A stretch of DNA of 64,000 bases from NCBI GenBank assembly GCA_032207245.1, contig CM063504.1:86955575-87019574 (forward strand). The letters are read 5' to 3'. Position 1 is the stretch's first letter. Each line of letters begins with the position of its first letter. The notes below the pieces were generated by a model. It ran no database searches. It was not told the DNA's origin and saw only the letters and a program-made list of their open reading frames with translations. This DNA is from Pardosa pseudoannulata (taxonomy: Eukaryota > Arthropoda > Arachnida > Araneae > Lycosidae). The position numbers and the translations under genes are program-made. Positions 49,001 through 60,754 of this stretch are shown piece by piece.

Positions 49001-49194
49001 ATTTGTGTAAAAGAGTGAATATTTGTAAGAGCATTATATGGCATATTTACCTCAGCAACCACATTAACTTTTAAAAACTTCGAGTAATCTTGAGACAAAT
49101 CAGACACTAATGTGTCCAATTTATTTTTTTCCATTAGCTTTTCATCGTCTGTTGCCTTTTCAGACAACGTAACAGTTGACTCCTCTTCTGCCAT
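41075..49194 (-). CDS. BLOC1S4: BLOC-1 complex subunit 4 (cappuccino), five exons
   Basis: Minus-strand coding exons: 49194-49051 (ATG), 48547-48476, 45131-45030, 42233-42108 and 41191-41075 (TAA). All junctions are phase 0 with GT..AG borders, giving 186 residues (human 217). The central part matches the family closely: EDILTRLDEFTSLVDMVRGD, then KVDKLEQMVLKIKQNLDMME, KVAEAEERL, VKKLFNTL, and the C-terminal YEPPEIFKTEDFF, which corresponds to the YEAPVLFRTEDYF end of the human protein. The middle is a coiled coil. BLOC-1 works in the cytosol on endosomal tubules to deliver cargo to lysosome-related organelles such as pigment granules. The first ~25 residues are unconserved acidic sequence; the ATG choice rests on being the first in a GC-neutral leader and on length. 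It shares a 1.97-kb divergent upstream region with the ISXO2-like gene. Confidence 0.93.
41402..41442. repeat. Perfect 19-bp hairpin in BLOC1S4 intron 4
   Basis: CACTTTAATGGGTTGAGCC is followed by AAA and its exact reverse complement. The arms contain the AACCCATTAA core also seen at the ends of the 1565 element, so a minimal relic of that TTAA family is possible, though no TTAA borders remain. Confidence 0.8.
42448..42527. mobile_element. TTAA-flanked inverted-repeat element in BLOC1S4 intron 3
   Basis: TTAA borders at 42448-42451 and 42524-42527 enclose ends CCTTTTCAGACGG and, inward from the right, CCTTTTGAAAAGG. An inner palindrome GGGACA..TGTCCC is present. Size and ends match the piggyBac-like MITE group. 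Confidence 0.5.
44267..44502. mobile_element. Possible hAT-like MITE in BLOC1S4 intron 3
   Basis: The left end CAATTCTCAAACTGGG and the right end, read inward, CAACACTTCTTAAATC resemble the CAG(T)GTTTCTCAAA-type ends of some hAT elements. The 236-bp interior is non-coding. Matching between the ends is weak and no duplication was found. Confidence 0.3.
46200..47840 (-). mobile_element. Jockey-type LINE relic (reverse transcriptase) in BLOC1S4 intron 2
   Basis: On the minus strand from 47840, decayed frames give RRRSTLDNFVSLKIEI and LVSIF (RT fingers), a GVP..GNVLSVTLF motif with CVDNLYI where the catalytic VDD usually lies, then YIDYSSVIYGCASRLAHW and PIHSLY (end of RT), and finally YNQTTVSLSLTLVCSVYTAE, the start of the RNase H region. 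Stops, frame breaks and the VDN replacement show it is dead. A SINE is nested at 47377-47554. Borders are approximate. Confidence 0.75.
47377..47554 (-). mobile_element. tRNA-derived SINE, nested in the LINE relic
   Basis: Minus-strand copy of the SINE family seen at 59961 and 60584. An exact 9-bp duplication, TAATAAACA, flanks it (47368-47376 and 47555-47563). The A-box-like TGGCTGAATGATTAGAGCG and B-box-like GGTTTGAATCTT are at its 5' end; the tail ends CTCCAAACC. More diverged than the other two full copies. Confidence 0.8.
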
Positions 49195-51158
49195 GACTTG
49201 GAATCTCTTATTGATATTTATTTATATTATTGAAAGATTTTTCCTCATGTAAGAGTCATTCATTTTGTGATTCACTTTAATAGAATAATTAAAAGTTTGG
49301 TTTTTTTCTAGCTGAAACTTATCAGGTAGCTTATTGGTAGCGTTCATAAAATCATATTAAGTGTCATGCATATGAACTTCTTAAATTATACATGAAAATA
49401 CATATAAAGTGACATTTATTTTTAGGGCCGGATCTTGACTGGAACATTGTGGTCACAAAATCGATTTTATTCGAATTCTATTTGTATTCAACTTTTTAGT
49501 TGACTAGTTTAGTTGTTTAGATTTTAGCAACCAATTTTGAAGTTAGTAGTTCCACTTTGGAAAAACGGTAAATAATTTAGTTTTGAAATTGCTATAATAA
49601 TGAAGTCAGCTTTGTAATTAGAAATTTTTAATGTTCAATACTTTATTTAAAGTTCTAAAATCTAAAAGTAACTTCATGAAACAGTTTCAGTTTATTATTC
49701 TTTTGTCATCCAGCATTTATTCATACAATGTCTAAAGCAGAGGTGGGGAAGCTTTTTACTATTACAGGCCACATTGAAGTTAGGCAGTAATATAGAAGGC
49801 CGCAATTAGGACAAAAGTTGATATACCTTTGAATGTGACATTTAGGAACAGATTTTGTATAGTTTTATCCATTTATTGCATTACATAGAAATAGTAAAAA
49901 TTAAAATGCCATTTATTTATTATTTAACGTAAGTTACAATGTGAAATATTTTTGTATTCACATGAACGTAATATGTTGTCACGTAAACTTTTTGTTAATT
50001 TGAAATAAAAAAGTACATAGATACAATTTGAAATAAAAAATAAATTAGAAGTATGTACCTGATTTTCATTATACAGAAATACAATAAAAATAAACATTAA
50101 GTAGAAATAGTAATAAAATTAATAAAAGTATTTCTAAATAAATTTATTGCATTGTGAGGAAATACAATAAAATAAATATACAATTGGTTTTTTTACCACT
50201 AGTAGTAACTGAGACTTTAATGCATATTGTTTTTTATTTTATTATATAGAGGCTGTATGTCCCCCACCTATGGTCTGAAGTACAAATTTTAACTGTTGGC
50301 TTTAAGTTATGAAAAATACTTTGATCGGAAATTAAGAAATAATGTGTAGAACTGTATTTGAGTTGTATACTATTTTAAAATGATGCAGTTTCAAATAATA
50401 TGCATACAAAATTCATGCTTGTAATGTTTTTTGGTTGTGTTAAAATATGAATAGGATTTATTTTTAAAAATTAAATTTTTCTGTATGGGCTTCACAAATT
50501 CTGATTAATGTTATCAATGAGATTTATCAATTTTTTCTGCTTAAATGATAAGTTTTCCAGTTCAAAGAGCATTTTAATAAGCTTTTTATATATCATATCT
50601 ATCATGTTTAGCACTTTTGAGCTGACCTAACAAAGTTCATTCAAAACTAAAATTAGCTTTGCATTAGCTTGTTTATTATATTATTAATAATCTATTTCCT
50701 TGAAAATATCCAAAATAGATATTTAAAAATTTTCAGTCAAAAACGTGCATAGTTTAAATTTAGCTTACTACATTTTAAGCAATAAACTTGCCTGTACATC
50801 AAAATTTCTTTAAACTATCTCTACTTTAATTTTTTTCTTTTATTTAATTCATCCTATACATTAATATCTATAATATACATATTATGTTTATTATAGGCTC
50901 TCAGCTTATATACAAGAGTATTTAAATTGTTCTTGTTCATTAACAGAATAACAGTTAATTATTTAACTTGCAGTAGATGTTGAGTCTAGAATCTAACTCA
51001 TTCAAGAAATTAAACCAATGATTGTTTTAATAGTATTACTTATAAGTATGTGTATAAATACAATAGGTTTGCATTCATAAAAATGTGTTGTGTTATGCTT
51101 GAAATCTAAATATATATATTGATACATGAAATATTGATTTAATTGTTCATCTCTTTAG
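49195..51158. promoter_or_regulatory. Divergent region between BLOC1S4 and the ISXO2-like gene
   Basis: The genes point away from each other, so both promoters should lie here. Much of it is a hAT-like element (49738-50272). The exon at 51159 begins at a splice acceptor, so the plus-strand gene must start with an untranslated exon upstream; a possible donor is AACG/GTAAAT near 49567. No clear core promoter motif stands out. Confidence 0.4.
49738..50272. mobile_element. hAT-like non-autonomous element
   Basis: The left end is CAGAGGTGGGGAAGC and the right end, inward, CATAGGTGGGGGACA. Flanks GTCTAAAG (49730-49737) and GTCTGAAG (50273-50280) match 7 of 8. The 535-bp interior has no ORF. CAGAGGTGGG ends with an AGGCCACAT-type subterminal motif are known from arthropod hAT elements. 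Confidence 0.75.
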
Positions 51159-51168
51159 ATTTATAAAA

Positions 51169-54100
51169 ATGATAGAAAAAGTTAGAAAATTGGAAGTTGC
51201 ACCAGGGTCTAATATTGATAAATTATGTTTGACTATGAATGATAATGATGAAGAAACAGGTTAGTGTTTTTTATACAGATAATAGTATTAATAATTTTGT
51301 GCCTTTAATAATAATATTTTTGAATACATGGGTGCTTGTGCTGTGGGGATTTTAGACTAAAAATCTTTGGGTGTCTGAAATAATAAAATTTTGAATTATT
51401 GCCCCATACTACTCTCTGTTTACTTATCTCTATGACTCTTTAAAAAAATTCTGCAGCTGCAATGATGCAGTCTGCTAGACTGCAAAGCTTTAAATAGGGA
51501 GTTGAAACCTGGTAAGCCATTGAGAAAGCCAGAAGGTACTGCAAAAACTAGAAATGCTTTGAGATAAAAGTCATGGAATCTATGAGACCATGTAAAAGTT
51601 AAAGGACTATAAAAAAGATGTTGTTTATAGTAAAAAAGAAAAAAAAAAGACAATACTCAAGAGAGGAAGCATACTAGTTAACACACAAAATCGAATACTT
51701 GTTTTTATTTTATGAAGAATAAACCTTGTAATTCAAGAAAATTTGTTTTTATTTTTTTAGAGCAAAATTTGACCATTTTAAATTTGTTTAGCTTATTTTC
51801 ATACCTTAACAGATTTTTTTTTTATTTCATTATTTTTATAGAAGGGGGTTAATGCTCCCTATTCCAAAATGTTATTCACTAATTCTTTCTTTTCCATCTC
51901 TCTTGGCAAATAAGTTCGTAAAATTTTCTGGAAATTTTTAGTGGCCCTACAAATACCCATGTGAATATGAGTAAGTAATGTTTAAATCTAAAGCTACATG
52001 TTTTTATCTAAAAAAAAATAAATAAAAGAAAAAAAAAATCATCATCAAAATATTTAAAGTTTTATTGGATTAAATGACTTTTGCTGTGAGAAACATGTAG
52101 CTAAATTCAAACTTTGCATTTATGTGTTAACAAGCTTAAATATGTTTGAATATTGTATACTGACTTAACATTTTTAACAACTTAGTCTTATTTATTTGTA
52201 CAGAAGAATATTTTTTAACATTCTTTAAAATTAAGAACACAGTCATTTTTTCAAACCCTTGATAGTTATGGTATTGTTTCAAAACTCTGTCTAAAAGTTT
52301 TGAAGCAGAATACATTTTTATTCTCTTAATATACAATAGTGAATAATTAAAGACTTGTGAAAATTTCTTATTTTTGTGTACTAAATAAATACTTTTTTAA
52401 AGCTTGCCAGTTGAAATATACTAATAATTGATATATATATATTTTTATTGTAGTTCCACTATTTCAAAATTCTGGTGATGAAATGACATCGAAATGGGGC
52501 TTTCGAAATAAAAGGCATGTCAAACGTAAAATTTCTTTATTATATTTACTCAAAGTTATATGCGCATCTCGTGAAAGTTGTTTAGAGTGGCTAAAGAATA
52601 GAGGACTTATTCCTAGGGTAATGTTCTGTCCTGCTTGTAGTAAAAAAATGAAATTTGAAGCACATAATGATGCTATAGATGGATATGTTTGGATATGCAA
52701 GGTAAGTTAAATTTAAAAATTCCACCATAATATGTACTCCTTTGGCCTGTCTTCTCTCCCCCCCCTCAAAAAAAAAAGGATCCTTAAAAATTTATCCAAT
52801 CTCTTTAAATGTTATCTAAATGATTTCTTTTTCCTTATGATGACCAATACACGAGAGCTTTATTTATGCTGTATAGGGCAAAATTTATCCTTAAAAAAAA
52901 TGAGTAATTAAAATATTTGTTTCTTTTTTTTACTACATGCACAGTTTATTATAAAAAATTATGAAACTTACTGCAATATTTGCATACAACTTCAAAAAAT
53001 ATGTTACTAAAATTTGAAGCAAATTTATAAAGCTTTTGATCACATATGAGCTATAAAAGTTAAATAATTTGGAACTGTACATACTTAACAGATTTATTTT
53101 TATATTACCATAATTCAATAACCTAATATAGTGAACAAGTTTTAAAATTTTCATTTGAATATCTTCACTAATAATAAAGATATTAATTTAGTAAGCAGTT
53201 TTTAGTAACTTAATATTCAGGTAGAGATTTTCCTTCAAAATGCATTTGTATTTTGTGGATGTTATTAATATGCTGCAAATTATTCCAGTATTAATCACAT
53301 TCAAAGGCTGATATAATTTAATCAGAAAAATCGTCTTATTCCAAATAAATAAAGATTTATAATTCTGCCTTTTTTTTTTTAAGGAATGATGCAGTTTGTG
53401 GAAAATTCCTAACAATCTCATTTAGTTACTGAAAATGTCCCATTCAAATGTTAACATCTCTGGTATCAGTAAAGATTTTCAGATGAATTTTTTATTTACT
53501 TTTATAGTTCATATCTCAATAAATATTAATAAATTCACCTAAAATTTTAGTATAGTATTCCGGAACTAACTCAGTGATAGTTAGCAGGTTTTGTAAAATT
53601 TACAGGAAAATTAAACACATAATCAAAGAAAATAGAAACTTTCAATTAGCCAATTTTTCCATGCTAAACCAGTATTATAGAAACTGTCATCTAATTGAAG
53701 TTCCTGGTCTTCTTTTCATAATTTGCATACTTGAAAAAAAATAAATTAATAAGCATGTTTCTAGGAGATTGGATAATTTTTTTTTTTCTTTTTCCTAGTG
53801 TGAATATATTTAGGAGATTCAGGGCAGTTTTTTCCATCAGTGAGACTTTTCATTTGACTGAAAATTATTATTTAATATAAAGTTTTTATTCAAAAAATCC
53901 TTTGCATATGAATTCATGTCCATTATATGCTTTTTAATTATAAAAGATAACTGTCATTATATTACCATAAAAGATATTCAAATAATTAAGTAAGCACTCT
54001 TTAGTATTTATTGATTATAATACTAAATAAATAATAATAAAAAAATGGGAAAAATCCTGAATTTGTATTATGATATATATCAAACTAAAGTAACCCTTTT

Positions 54101-54222
54101 ATTCCCATTGGAGTTTAAGCATTAACTTTGTAGTCTGTTTTCACCTAGCTAAAAATATATTTCAAAAGAATAATTTCAATGCACATTAGTTATTTATTAT
54201 TTCATTGAGGTTTTATTTCTTG

Positions 54223-54296
<74 letters not shown>

Positions 54297-56371
54297 ATTT
54301 TTAATTGCTATTCCCAAACAATTCTATAGTTTGATTTACATTTTGATGAAAAAAATAGTTAAGAGAATTAACCTTGTTTCTTATTAATTGCCCAGGGTTA
54401 TAAGTGTAAACTGAGCAACAAAACACAGGATTCTAAATTCAATATTTCTGCTTAATAAACAACCCACAGTTTAGCTGGTAAAATATTCACATTTAATCTG
54501 CCAGACAGAATATCCTATTGTAGATTACAGTGAAAGGAAGTTATTTAGTTTATTTGGGTTAACTATTCATTGAATTTATTTATAATTAAAAGAGAGAGAG
54601 CTCTACTGATTATTTGTAAGAATGCAATTTTTATGATATGGCCTGCTCATAAAAATGCTTTATTATCATGTATTTAGGTGTACCAGTTGTTAAACCTCAC
54701 ATTTCTGAACAACTGAGTTCTTGATATTCTGACATTTTGAAGTTATTTGACATCTTTAATTTAAAATCACCAGAAGAATTCTAATAAGCTGTAATATTAA
54801 ACACATCCATTTTCTTATATGAATTGATTAATTGTTTCATTGCATTTTTGTCTTGAATCTAAATGTACCTAAATTTTTAAAATTTTATTTTATCTTTTAG
54901 GAGTGTATTGTTGACCCACCTCAATTTTCCAGTAGACATGGTTCCTGGCTTGAAAGCAAAGATGCTCCTTTGGTAGATATTTTGCTCTTTACTTATTTAT
55001 GGTCTCATGGATTTACTGAAGATCAGATTTCTAAAGAAACCAATATGCCCCTAAATGTTATTCAGGAATGGAATTTTGTATATTCCAGCATTTGTGATTC
55101 ATTATATCATCGAAGCATACAAGAACAAGATCTAGTAAGTGGCATTATGATAAAATTTCTTGACATATTAGAATTTTCATTGCATTAATTGTGTAATTAA
55201 ATATACATATACATTTTTTTTCTATTATTACTACTGGAAGTACATAATAATGGTCAAAAACTGCACTGTCCAACTTCACTTAGTCCATAAGCCTCTTTAT
55301 CTCTTACATACATCTTGGATACCAAAGGAGGGTATTTATTAAAATGAATTAGTTTTGTTAATAATTAATTTATTTACATAATGAAAAAAATGGAATTTTT
55401 TTAAAAAATAATGTCCCTATCAGTATTTTTTGTTGTGAATCAAATTATATTTTTAGGGGTACATACAATCTTAATGGAGTTTCTATATTTGGATCTAATT
55501 CATATTTAAGAATGTATGCTCACAGATGTACATTTTTCCAAATATAGGAATAATTTGAACACCAAAATGTCATAAATTGTGCTTTTAGTGAATTTTTTTT
55601 AAATCTTTTATCAGACTTCTTTGATCCTCTCTTCTCAAATTCCGTCAACATGTATGAGGCTTGATTCAATATATATCAATTAATTAATCCACAAAACTTT
55701 CGTATATTTTTTTAAGATTGAATCACTTCATTACAAGCAGTACTAGTACGTGTATAGTTGTGGAAAACTATGGTATTTAAAACTAAAAATGAGAAAAACA
55801 TTTTTAATTTCATCTTCTTGCTGTTCAACTTTCTGGACAATTGTTTTCTACTGTCACTCTGTATAAATAAATTGTATTTGTAATTTTGAATTGTATGTTC
55901 AAAAGTTATCTATGGCAAGTTAAAAAAAATTATCACACACAATCACTTGAATAAACTTGAATTCCTCCCCCCCCCCCATAGACACTCTGAATTTATTTCC
56001 TAGCTATAACTATCGATCAGTGTAAAAGATTAGGTGTATTGTATAATATATGATTATTGGACTGAATAATCACAGATACCAATATATAAACATTGAATTC
56101 CTGACTGATGATAACTGAACTGAAATACAATAAACTTATTTTAACCTGTTGATGATACTCATATTTAAAGGGTTGAGTATTTTATTTAGTCTTTTTTGTG
56201 CAAATATTTGGTCAGTTTTTGCTAATTAGTAAAATTATTTTATTTACTGATTATATACGTTTCTTTCAGAGTTTTGAAAAGAAGAGGGAATCATCAGCAA
56301 CTCTCTGGAGAAGAAAAAATACATTCAGAGATCCCTTCTTGGAATTTTTAAAAGATGCTGACTCCTTATAA
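51169..56371 (+). CDS. Domesticated ISXO2/IS1595 (Merlin)-type DNA-binding protein without catalytic domain
   Basis: Four coding exons: 51169-51259, 52454-52701, 54901-55134 and 56270-56371 (TAA). Phases 1, 0 and 0 agree at GT..AG borders, and the joined frame encodes 224 residues. Residues 1-60 are variable; ~62-75 helical (LYLLKVICASRESC); then WLKNRGLIPR leads into a four-cysteine zinc ribbon, C89/C92 (FCPAC) and C112/C115 (ICKEC), the second pair split by intron 2. Next come the GSWLESKDAPL segment and a helical region, LFTYLWSHGFTEDQISKET to EWNFVYSSICDSL. This order (ribbon, R-G-S/T-W-hydrophobic, YLW, helix-turn-helix-like, W-NF) is that of ISXO2-like transposases in arthropods. The DDE nuclease that should follow is missing; a basic 33-residue tail (SFEKKRESSATLWRRK) replaces it. 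No terminal repeats flank it. I infer a host gene that binds DNA. No vertebrate orthologue comes to mind. Confidence 0.75.
54226..54297. repeat. Compound (AT)n(GT)n microsatellite
   Basis: About 27 AT units followed by about eight GT units, in intron 2 of the ISXO2-like gene. Expected to be highly variable in length. Confidence 0.95.
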
Positions 56372-56825
56372 ATTAGGGGTTTTTTCTTTGTTTTTTCTTA
56401 AACAGAACTGCTTCTAATATTATTTCTCAAACTCATTGTTAAAAGTATTATGATTTTGATCTTGTGTTTATTCACCAATGAAAAAATTAATAATTTACTA
56501 GTATTTAATACAAAATAAGTACATATTTTTTTATTTGCTAGTCTGCAAATATTAAATCTTATTTTTATTTATTGAAATTTTCAGTACTGTGTCATAACTG
56601 TTTCTTTTTATATCATGTTTGTATAGTTCAAATCTTGTATTTGTTTTTTATTTTTATTAATATTTTCAAAAACTAATGCTGTAATATATCAGTTTCTGCA
56701 ATTTTTTTATTTTATTTTGTTACAGCATTAAAGCATACCAGTGAGAATGTACAAAATCTGCCAAATTATGTTCATTAAACATTTCTGTGTTGTAAAAATA
56801 TTTAATTTTGAAATTAATATGTTAA

Positions 56826-56831
56826 AATAAA
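56826..56831 (+). terminator. Candidate polyadenylation signal of the ISXO2-like gene
   Basis: AATAAA lies 455 bp after the stop codon; an ATTAAA precedes it near 56775. Either could serve. Confidence 0.35.
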
Positions 56832-57025
56832 TATTGTACCGTTATAACTTGTATATATTGTATGTGAGAAAAATTACATTGTCTTGAAATAAGAATTGTA
56901 TTATTAAAATAAAAACTATTATAAGTAAAGTGTATTCTTAGCAGAAATATATTAAAATTATAAGGAGGTAATTGAGCTACACAATAGTTATACTTCATAT
57001 TCAATTTGGTAAAAGCTTTAAAAAA

Positions 57026-57170
57026 CAGGGTTCCCACGGTCATTAAAAGTCCTTAAGAACTCCTTAATTTTAGCTTTCATTTTTAAGGGCCCATAAAACT
57101 ACTTAATTTTTGTCAAAGGTCCTTAAAAACTCCTTAATTTTTAAATTGGAACTTGAACAATTTATCTGTC
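57026..57170. mobile_element. One end of a dispersed hAT-like element
   Basis: It begins CAGGGTTCCCACGGTC, a hAT-like terminus, followed by internal repeats of GTCCTTAAnAACTCCTTAAT (57050, 57119). The opposite end was not found, so the right border here is only the end of the repeat-bearing part. Confidence 0.45.
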
Positions 57171-57899
57171 GTCAAGTGATTTCCTATCAATTTTTGTGGT
57201 ACTCTCCAGACTTTCTGGTTTTGTAAGTTTGGAGTTAAATTTGCCCGAAACAGGTTCTAATTAAGAATGCCAGTACAGGTGATAAGTACTGGTCAAAGAA
57301 TATATAAAACATTTGTTAATGTTCATAACATTCTTTTTCATTTTCTAGCCAAAATTGCAGTATTAATAATAAAGAAAATCTTCAAATACACATGTTTTTA
57401 GCATATTTCTGTAGTAATTCAAAATTTCTTCCCTTGATATCCTTAAAATATCATGAAAATACTTTCAGTTTATTGGTACTTTTTATGGTCATAAGCTAGA
57501 AAACTTTTTTGACAAATAATCTTTCACATACTGAAAAAAAGATTTATAAAGTAAAGGGAACCATTCCTAAAGCTTTTAGCTAGGTTCCCTAAGTTCTTGT
57601 ATGTACAGCTATTCTGACAGGTGGATTAACCATTAGGTAAAATAAACACGTGCATCATGGAAAAGAGTCATCACAGAAATATTCCTTAAACTCGTTTACT
57701 ATAGGTTGTATTGTACAATACTGCAAACAGTATGACACAACGAGGATCTGCAAAGGGTTCCCTCATTAATTTAAATACCTGAAGTGAGTATTACATGGCA
57801 TTCATATGCAAAACTTGTTTATAACGTGAATGAACTGCCATCAGAATGTTAGTACAGATAACATGTTTGATTGCATTTCACGATAAACGCACTAGAAGG

Positions 57900-58900
57900 G
57901 GGGAAACCATAGTTCTTTCACCACTTAAAAGAGGGTTAATTCTTGGGTCAGTTTAGAGGAGTCGCAGTTGTGAAGACAACGGAACTCACTAGGTTCTCAA
58001 ATGCATACAATTAAAGGATTTTCAACAGTTGGAATCAGAATCCACAGTTCTTGTCCAAAAGACTTAATTATGGTTCGAACACAATCAACGAAGACAGTGA
58101 TCGCCGTCGTCCGCAACGGATTAATTGTACGATAGAAAATAGATACTACTTCAATTGACAGCAAACTCCGAGGTTCATTCTAAACAAAATCTCGATGCAA
58201 ACCACACTGAGAGAATTGCAAAAGATGGGATTACGTAGTCGAATGCCTGTAAGAAAGCATCTCATTTCTGCCCGAAACGTCAGAATTAATTTGCAGTGTC
58301 TAGAAAGATGGGACTAAACAAAAGAGGATTGTATATAATGGTTATTTGTTCAGATGAATTGCTGTATACTTTGTTTTGATTTGGCGGAAGACTTCGATTT
58401 TAGTTAAAAACCCATGAAGGCATGTACCAATTTTAAATTGTTTGCACTTGGCAAAGGTCTGGTGGGAGTGTTAGAATGATAAGCGTTTTCTGCTGATATG
58501 GAAGTGGACATCTGATGTTTTTTGAAGATAAACACAAGCATATAATACCTGGATATACTGGCAGATCAAATGTATCCAGCAATGTTACAATTTTACTCCG
58601 CAGCTCACGGATACTTCATGGATAAAAATACATCTATACATCTTACCAAAGTTGTTTAAGAATAGTTCACTGCAATCAGTCAGACTTTTTAACAACTTCC
58701 CTGGCACATCTTTCGTGAGTCTAAATTCATTTATAGTTGACTGGATTTTGTTAATTGGCTATGCACTTCTCAATACAAAGGTGCTTTAATTAATTAAAAT
58801 AACTTCAGATCTGGCACTACAATATTTTGCTAACTTAAATACTTAAAGTCATATAAGAAGTGGATAGTTTCAAATTGCAACTTTATGAAATTATGTTCAT
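57900..58900 (+). pseudogene. Tc1/mariner transposase relic of a different lineage
   Basis: A plus-strand frame with several stops reads TLRELQKMGLRSRMPVRKHL, then TKEDC, ICSDELLYTLF, FGGRLRF, HEGMYQF, QRSGGSV and AHGYFMDKNTSIH. These are in the order of a Tc1 transposase (helix-turn-helix end, WSDES, GGSVM, FMDDNAPIH). It is more decayed than copies A and B and differs in sequence from both. Terminal repeats were not identified, so borders are approximate. Confidence 0.7.
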
Positions 58901-58992
58901 TTGAAGTTTTCGATGGATTTCATCAGCTAAAATTGGGAGAATTAGAGATCACAGAAATTTAGTAACTGCACTAAAAACTTTCTATACCTACC

Positions 58993-59581
58993 TGTAACGG
59001 TAGTGTAAGGAATTTGCACCCACGACTTGTGTGTGCCCTTCATGATATCTACGGAATAGCCCCATTAACCCCTTCCACCCGGTGTCTATTATAAGAAATA
59101 AGAACCCGGCTGGCAAAGGGGAACTGATAAGGTTTTTCGGTGTCACTTGTTTGTTTTTGCAGGGCCTTGGAGAAGGAGGATGTGCTCTTTTCGGAAGGGC
59201 TTAAGTTTCCAGACATTCTCCCCCCCCCCCTGAGGAAGAGAGAGAAGATCTGAAAGAGGGCAGTTAGAGTTCAGCTCGGGGAGTTGTGACAAGGAGACAT
59301 CTCTCTGTTTGGTAGCGAGAGAATTGTAGTCTGGATATGACACGCTCAGCCATAAAATCTGGATAGAAGAGGCTCTGAGACTCAGAAATATGTCACTTTG
59401 ATTTTCTTTGTTTGTTTTTTTCAATTTTTGTTTTGTCAATAAAATGTGTGTTGTCCGTTTAAGCCTATTTGTACCTTATTTTGGGTCATGAATCCCAGCC
59501 ACAGTCCACGAACATACCTGCCCCCGTAAAGTAGGCGGGAAGATCACAAGCAAGTATAGCGCCCTGTTCTGGGGCGCTACA
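58993..59581 (+). mobile_element. Candidate solo LTR
   Basis: It starts TGTAACG and ends CGCTACA; these are inverted repeats at 6 of 7 positions in TG..CA form. The 5 bp outside are CTACC and CTACA (4 of 5). An AATAAA at 59438-59443 lies where an LTR R-region signal would be. Composition is GC-richer than the surroundings. No primer-binding site or internal region adjoins. A 10-C run and strand orientation (plus) are noted; orientation is from the AATAAA only. Confidence 0.5.
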
Positions 59582-59940
59582 CTACAAAGGGCTGTCGCTT
59601 CGACCACGCATTGAGATGTCTGGGAGGAATCCGAAGGACAGACGAGACAACGAAATGTCAGAGAATAAGGCGCCCCAAAGAAGCCAATCGGAGGCTACCA
59701 AGACGCCGACGCGGAAAGAAAAAGATAATGGGAAGAGGCTAAAGGGACGTTAGGCGGCGCGAGTCTTTCGCCGGAGAGTCCCCAGAAAAAGGGAGAACGA
59801 ACAGAGGTTCCATTTGTACATATTCCATTTTAATCAAGAATAAACGTTGTTGGTCTTTCTAAGCTGTAAGTCGTGTCATAACCACTTCGACACCCACAGG
59901 CTACCCGAAGATCCCGTGACGATACACACTACATTCATGG
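59582..59940. repeat. GC-rich unclassified repeat-like block
   Basis: Strikingly GC- and CpG-rich for this window (for example GCGGCGCGAGTC near 59754). It contains GAATAAACGTTGTTGG near 59837 and ends GACGATACACACTACA, which resembles the 3' part of a second LTR. No open frame of note. Why it differs so much from its surroundings is unresolved; recent insertion is most likely. Confidence 0.35.
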
Positions 59941-59960
59941 TGATCACAAATATATAAGAT

Positions 59961-60136
59961 GCCGAACGTCGGCCGATTGGTTAGGGTGCTGGCCTTCGGT
60001 ACCGGAGTTCGTGGGTTCATATCCCACTGTGGCATGGATGTTCATAGCCGTTCGGAATCGGCTTTAAGCTGTAGGTCCCGGTCTCATTAGCCCTCGTGTT
60101 GCAAAAAGTAGACCGTAGCACTCCAAACCAAACCAA
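59961..60136 (+). mobile_element. tRNA-derived SINE, full-length copy
   Basis: The 5' part carries a pol III A-box (TTGGTTAGGGTGCTGG) and B-box (GGGTTCATATCCC). The body GGAATCGGCTTTAAGC and tail GTAGACCGTAGCACTCC match the copy at 60584. A short AAATATA appears on both sides as a possible target duplication. Confidence 0.8.
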
Positions 60137-60583
60137 AAATATAGGAACTGGGGTACAACAACATTGAAAATTCCTCAAAATTTTCATGCAAGTCAGGAAT
60201 TAAAGGGCTGTAAATTCCAAAATAATTAATCTATAACTATAATTGTAGTCTATATCCTGGATTATTATAATATATTTATATATAATACACATTTAAAATA
60301 TCTAAGCATTCGAGCTAAAATTTTTGTATTTATTTTTTGCGGTAAGCAAAACCACGAAAACAATCAATTTTGAGAAAAATGAAAAAACAATTTAATAAAT
60401 TAGAAAAATTATATAAAAACACTTATAATAGATTATAACACTTATACATCTATTTTTTTAAAGCCCATCATTTTTTCTGTGTGAGACAGTGGTTACTTTC
60501 TGAATGCGTTTAATATATTCTTGTGTGCGTATAAAAATAAGAACAGCATAACTATGAAAAAACAAAGATCTCACTAAATTTAA

Positions 60584-60754
60584 GGCTGAACAATGGCCGA
60601 ATGGTTAGGGTGCTGACCTTCGGAACCGGAGTTCGTGGTTTCGAATCCTATAGCATGGATGGTCGTAGCCGTTCGGAATCGGTTTTAAGCAGTAGGTCGC
60701 GGTCTCATTAGCCTTCGTGTTGCAGAAAGTAGACCGTAGCGCTCCAAAACCAAC
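60584..60754 (+). mobile_element. tRNA-derived SINE, full-length copy with 14-bp target duplication
   Basis: 171 bp with A-box AATGGTTAGGGTGCTG and near-consensus B-box GGTTTCGAATCC. An exact 14-bp duplication, CTCACTAAATTTAA, flanks it (60570-60583 and 60755-60768), the mark of LINE-driven retroposition. It has no poly(A) tail; the 3' end is CTCCAAAACCAAC, which may be the partner-LINE recognition tail. Confidence 0.9.

Noticed and set aside
59961..60754. True tRNA genes suggested by A- and B-boxes
   Set aside because: The repeated 170-bp bodies, shared tails and target duplications show SINEs; I saw no convincing cloverleaf with an anticodon stem.
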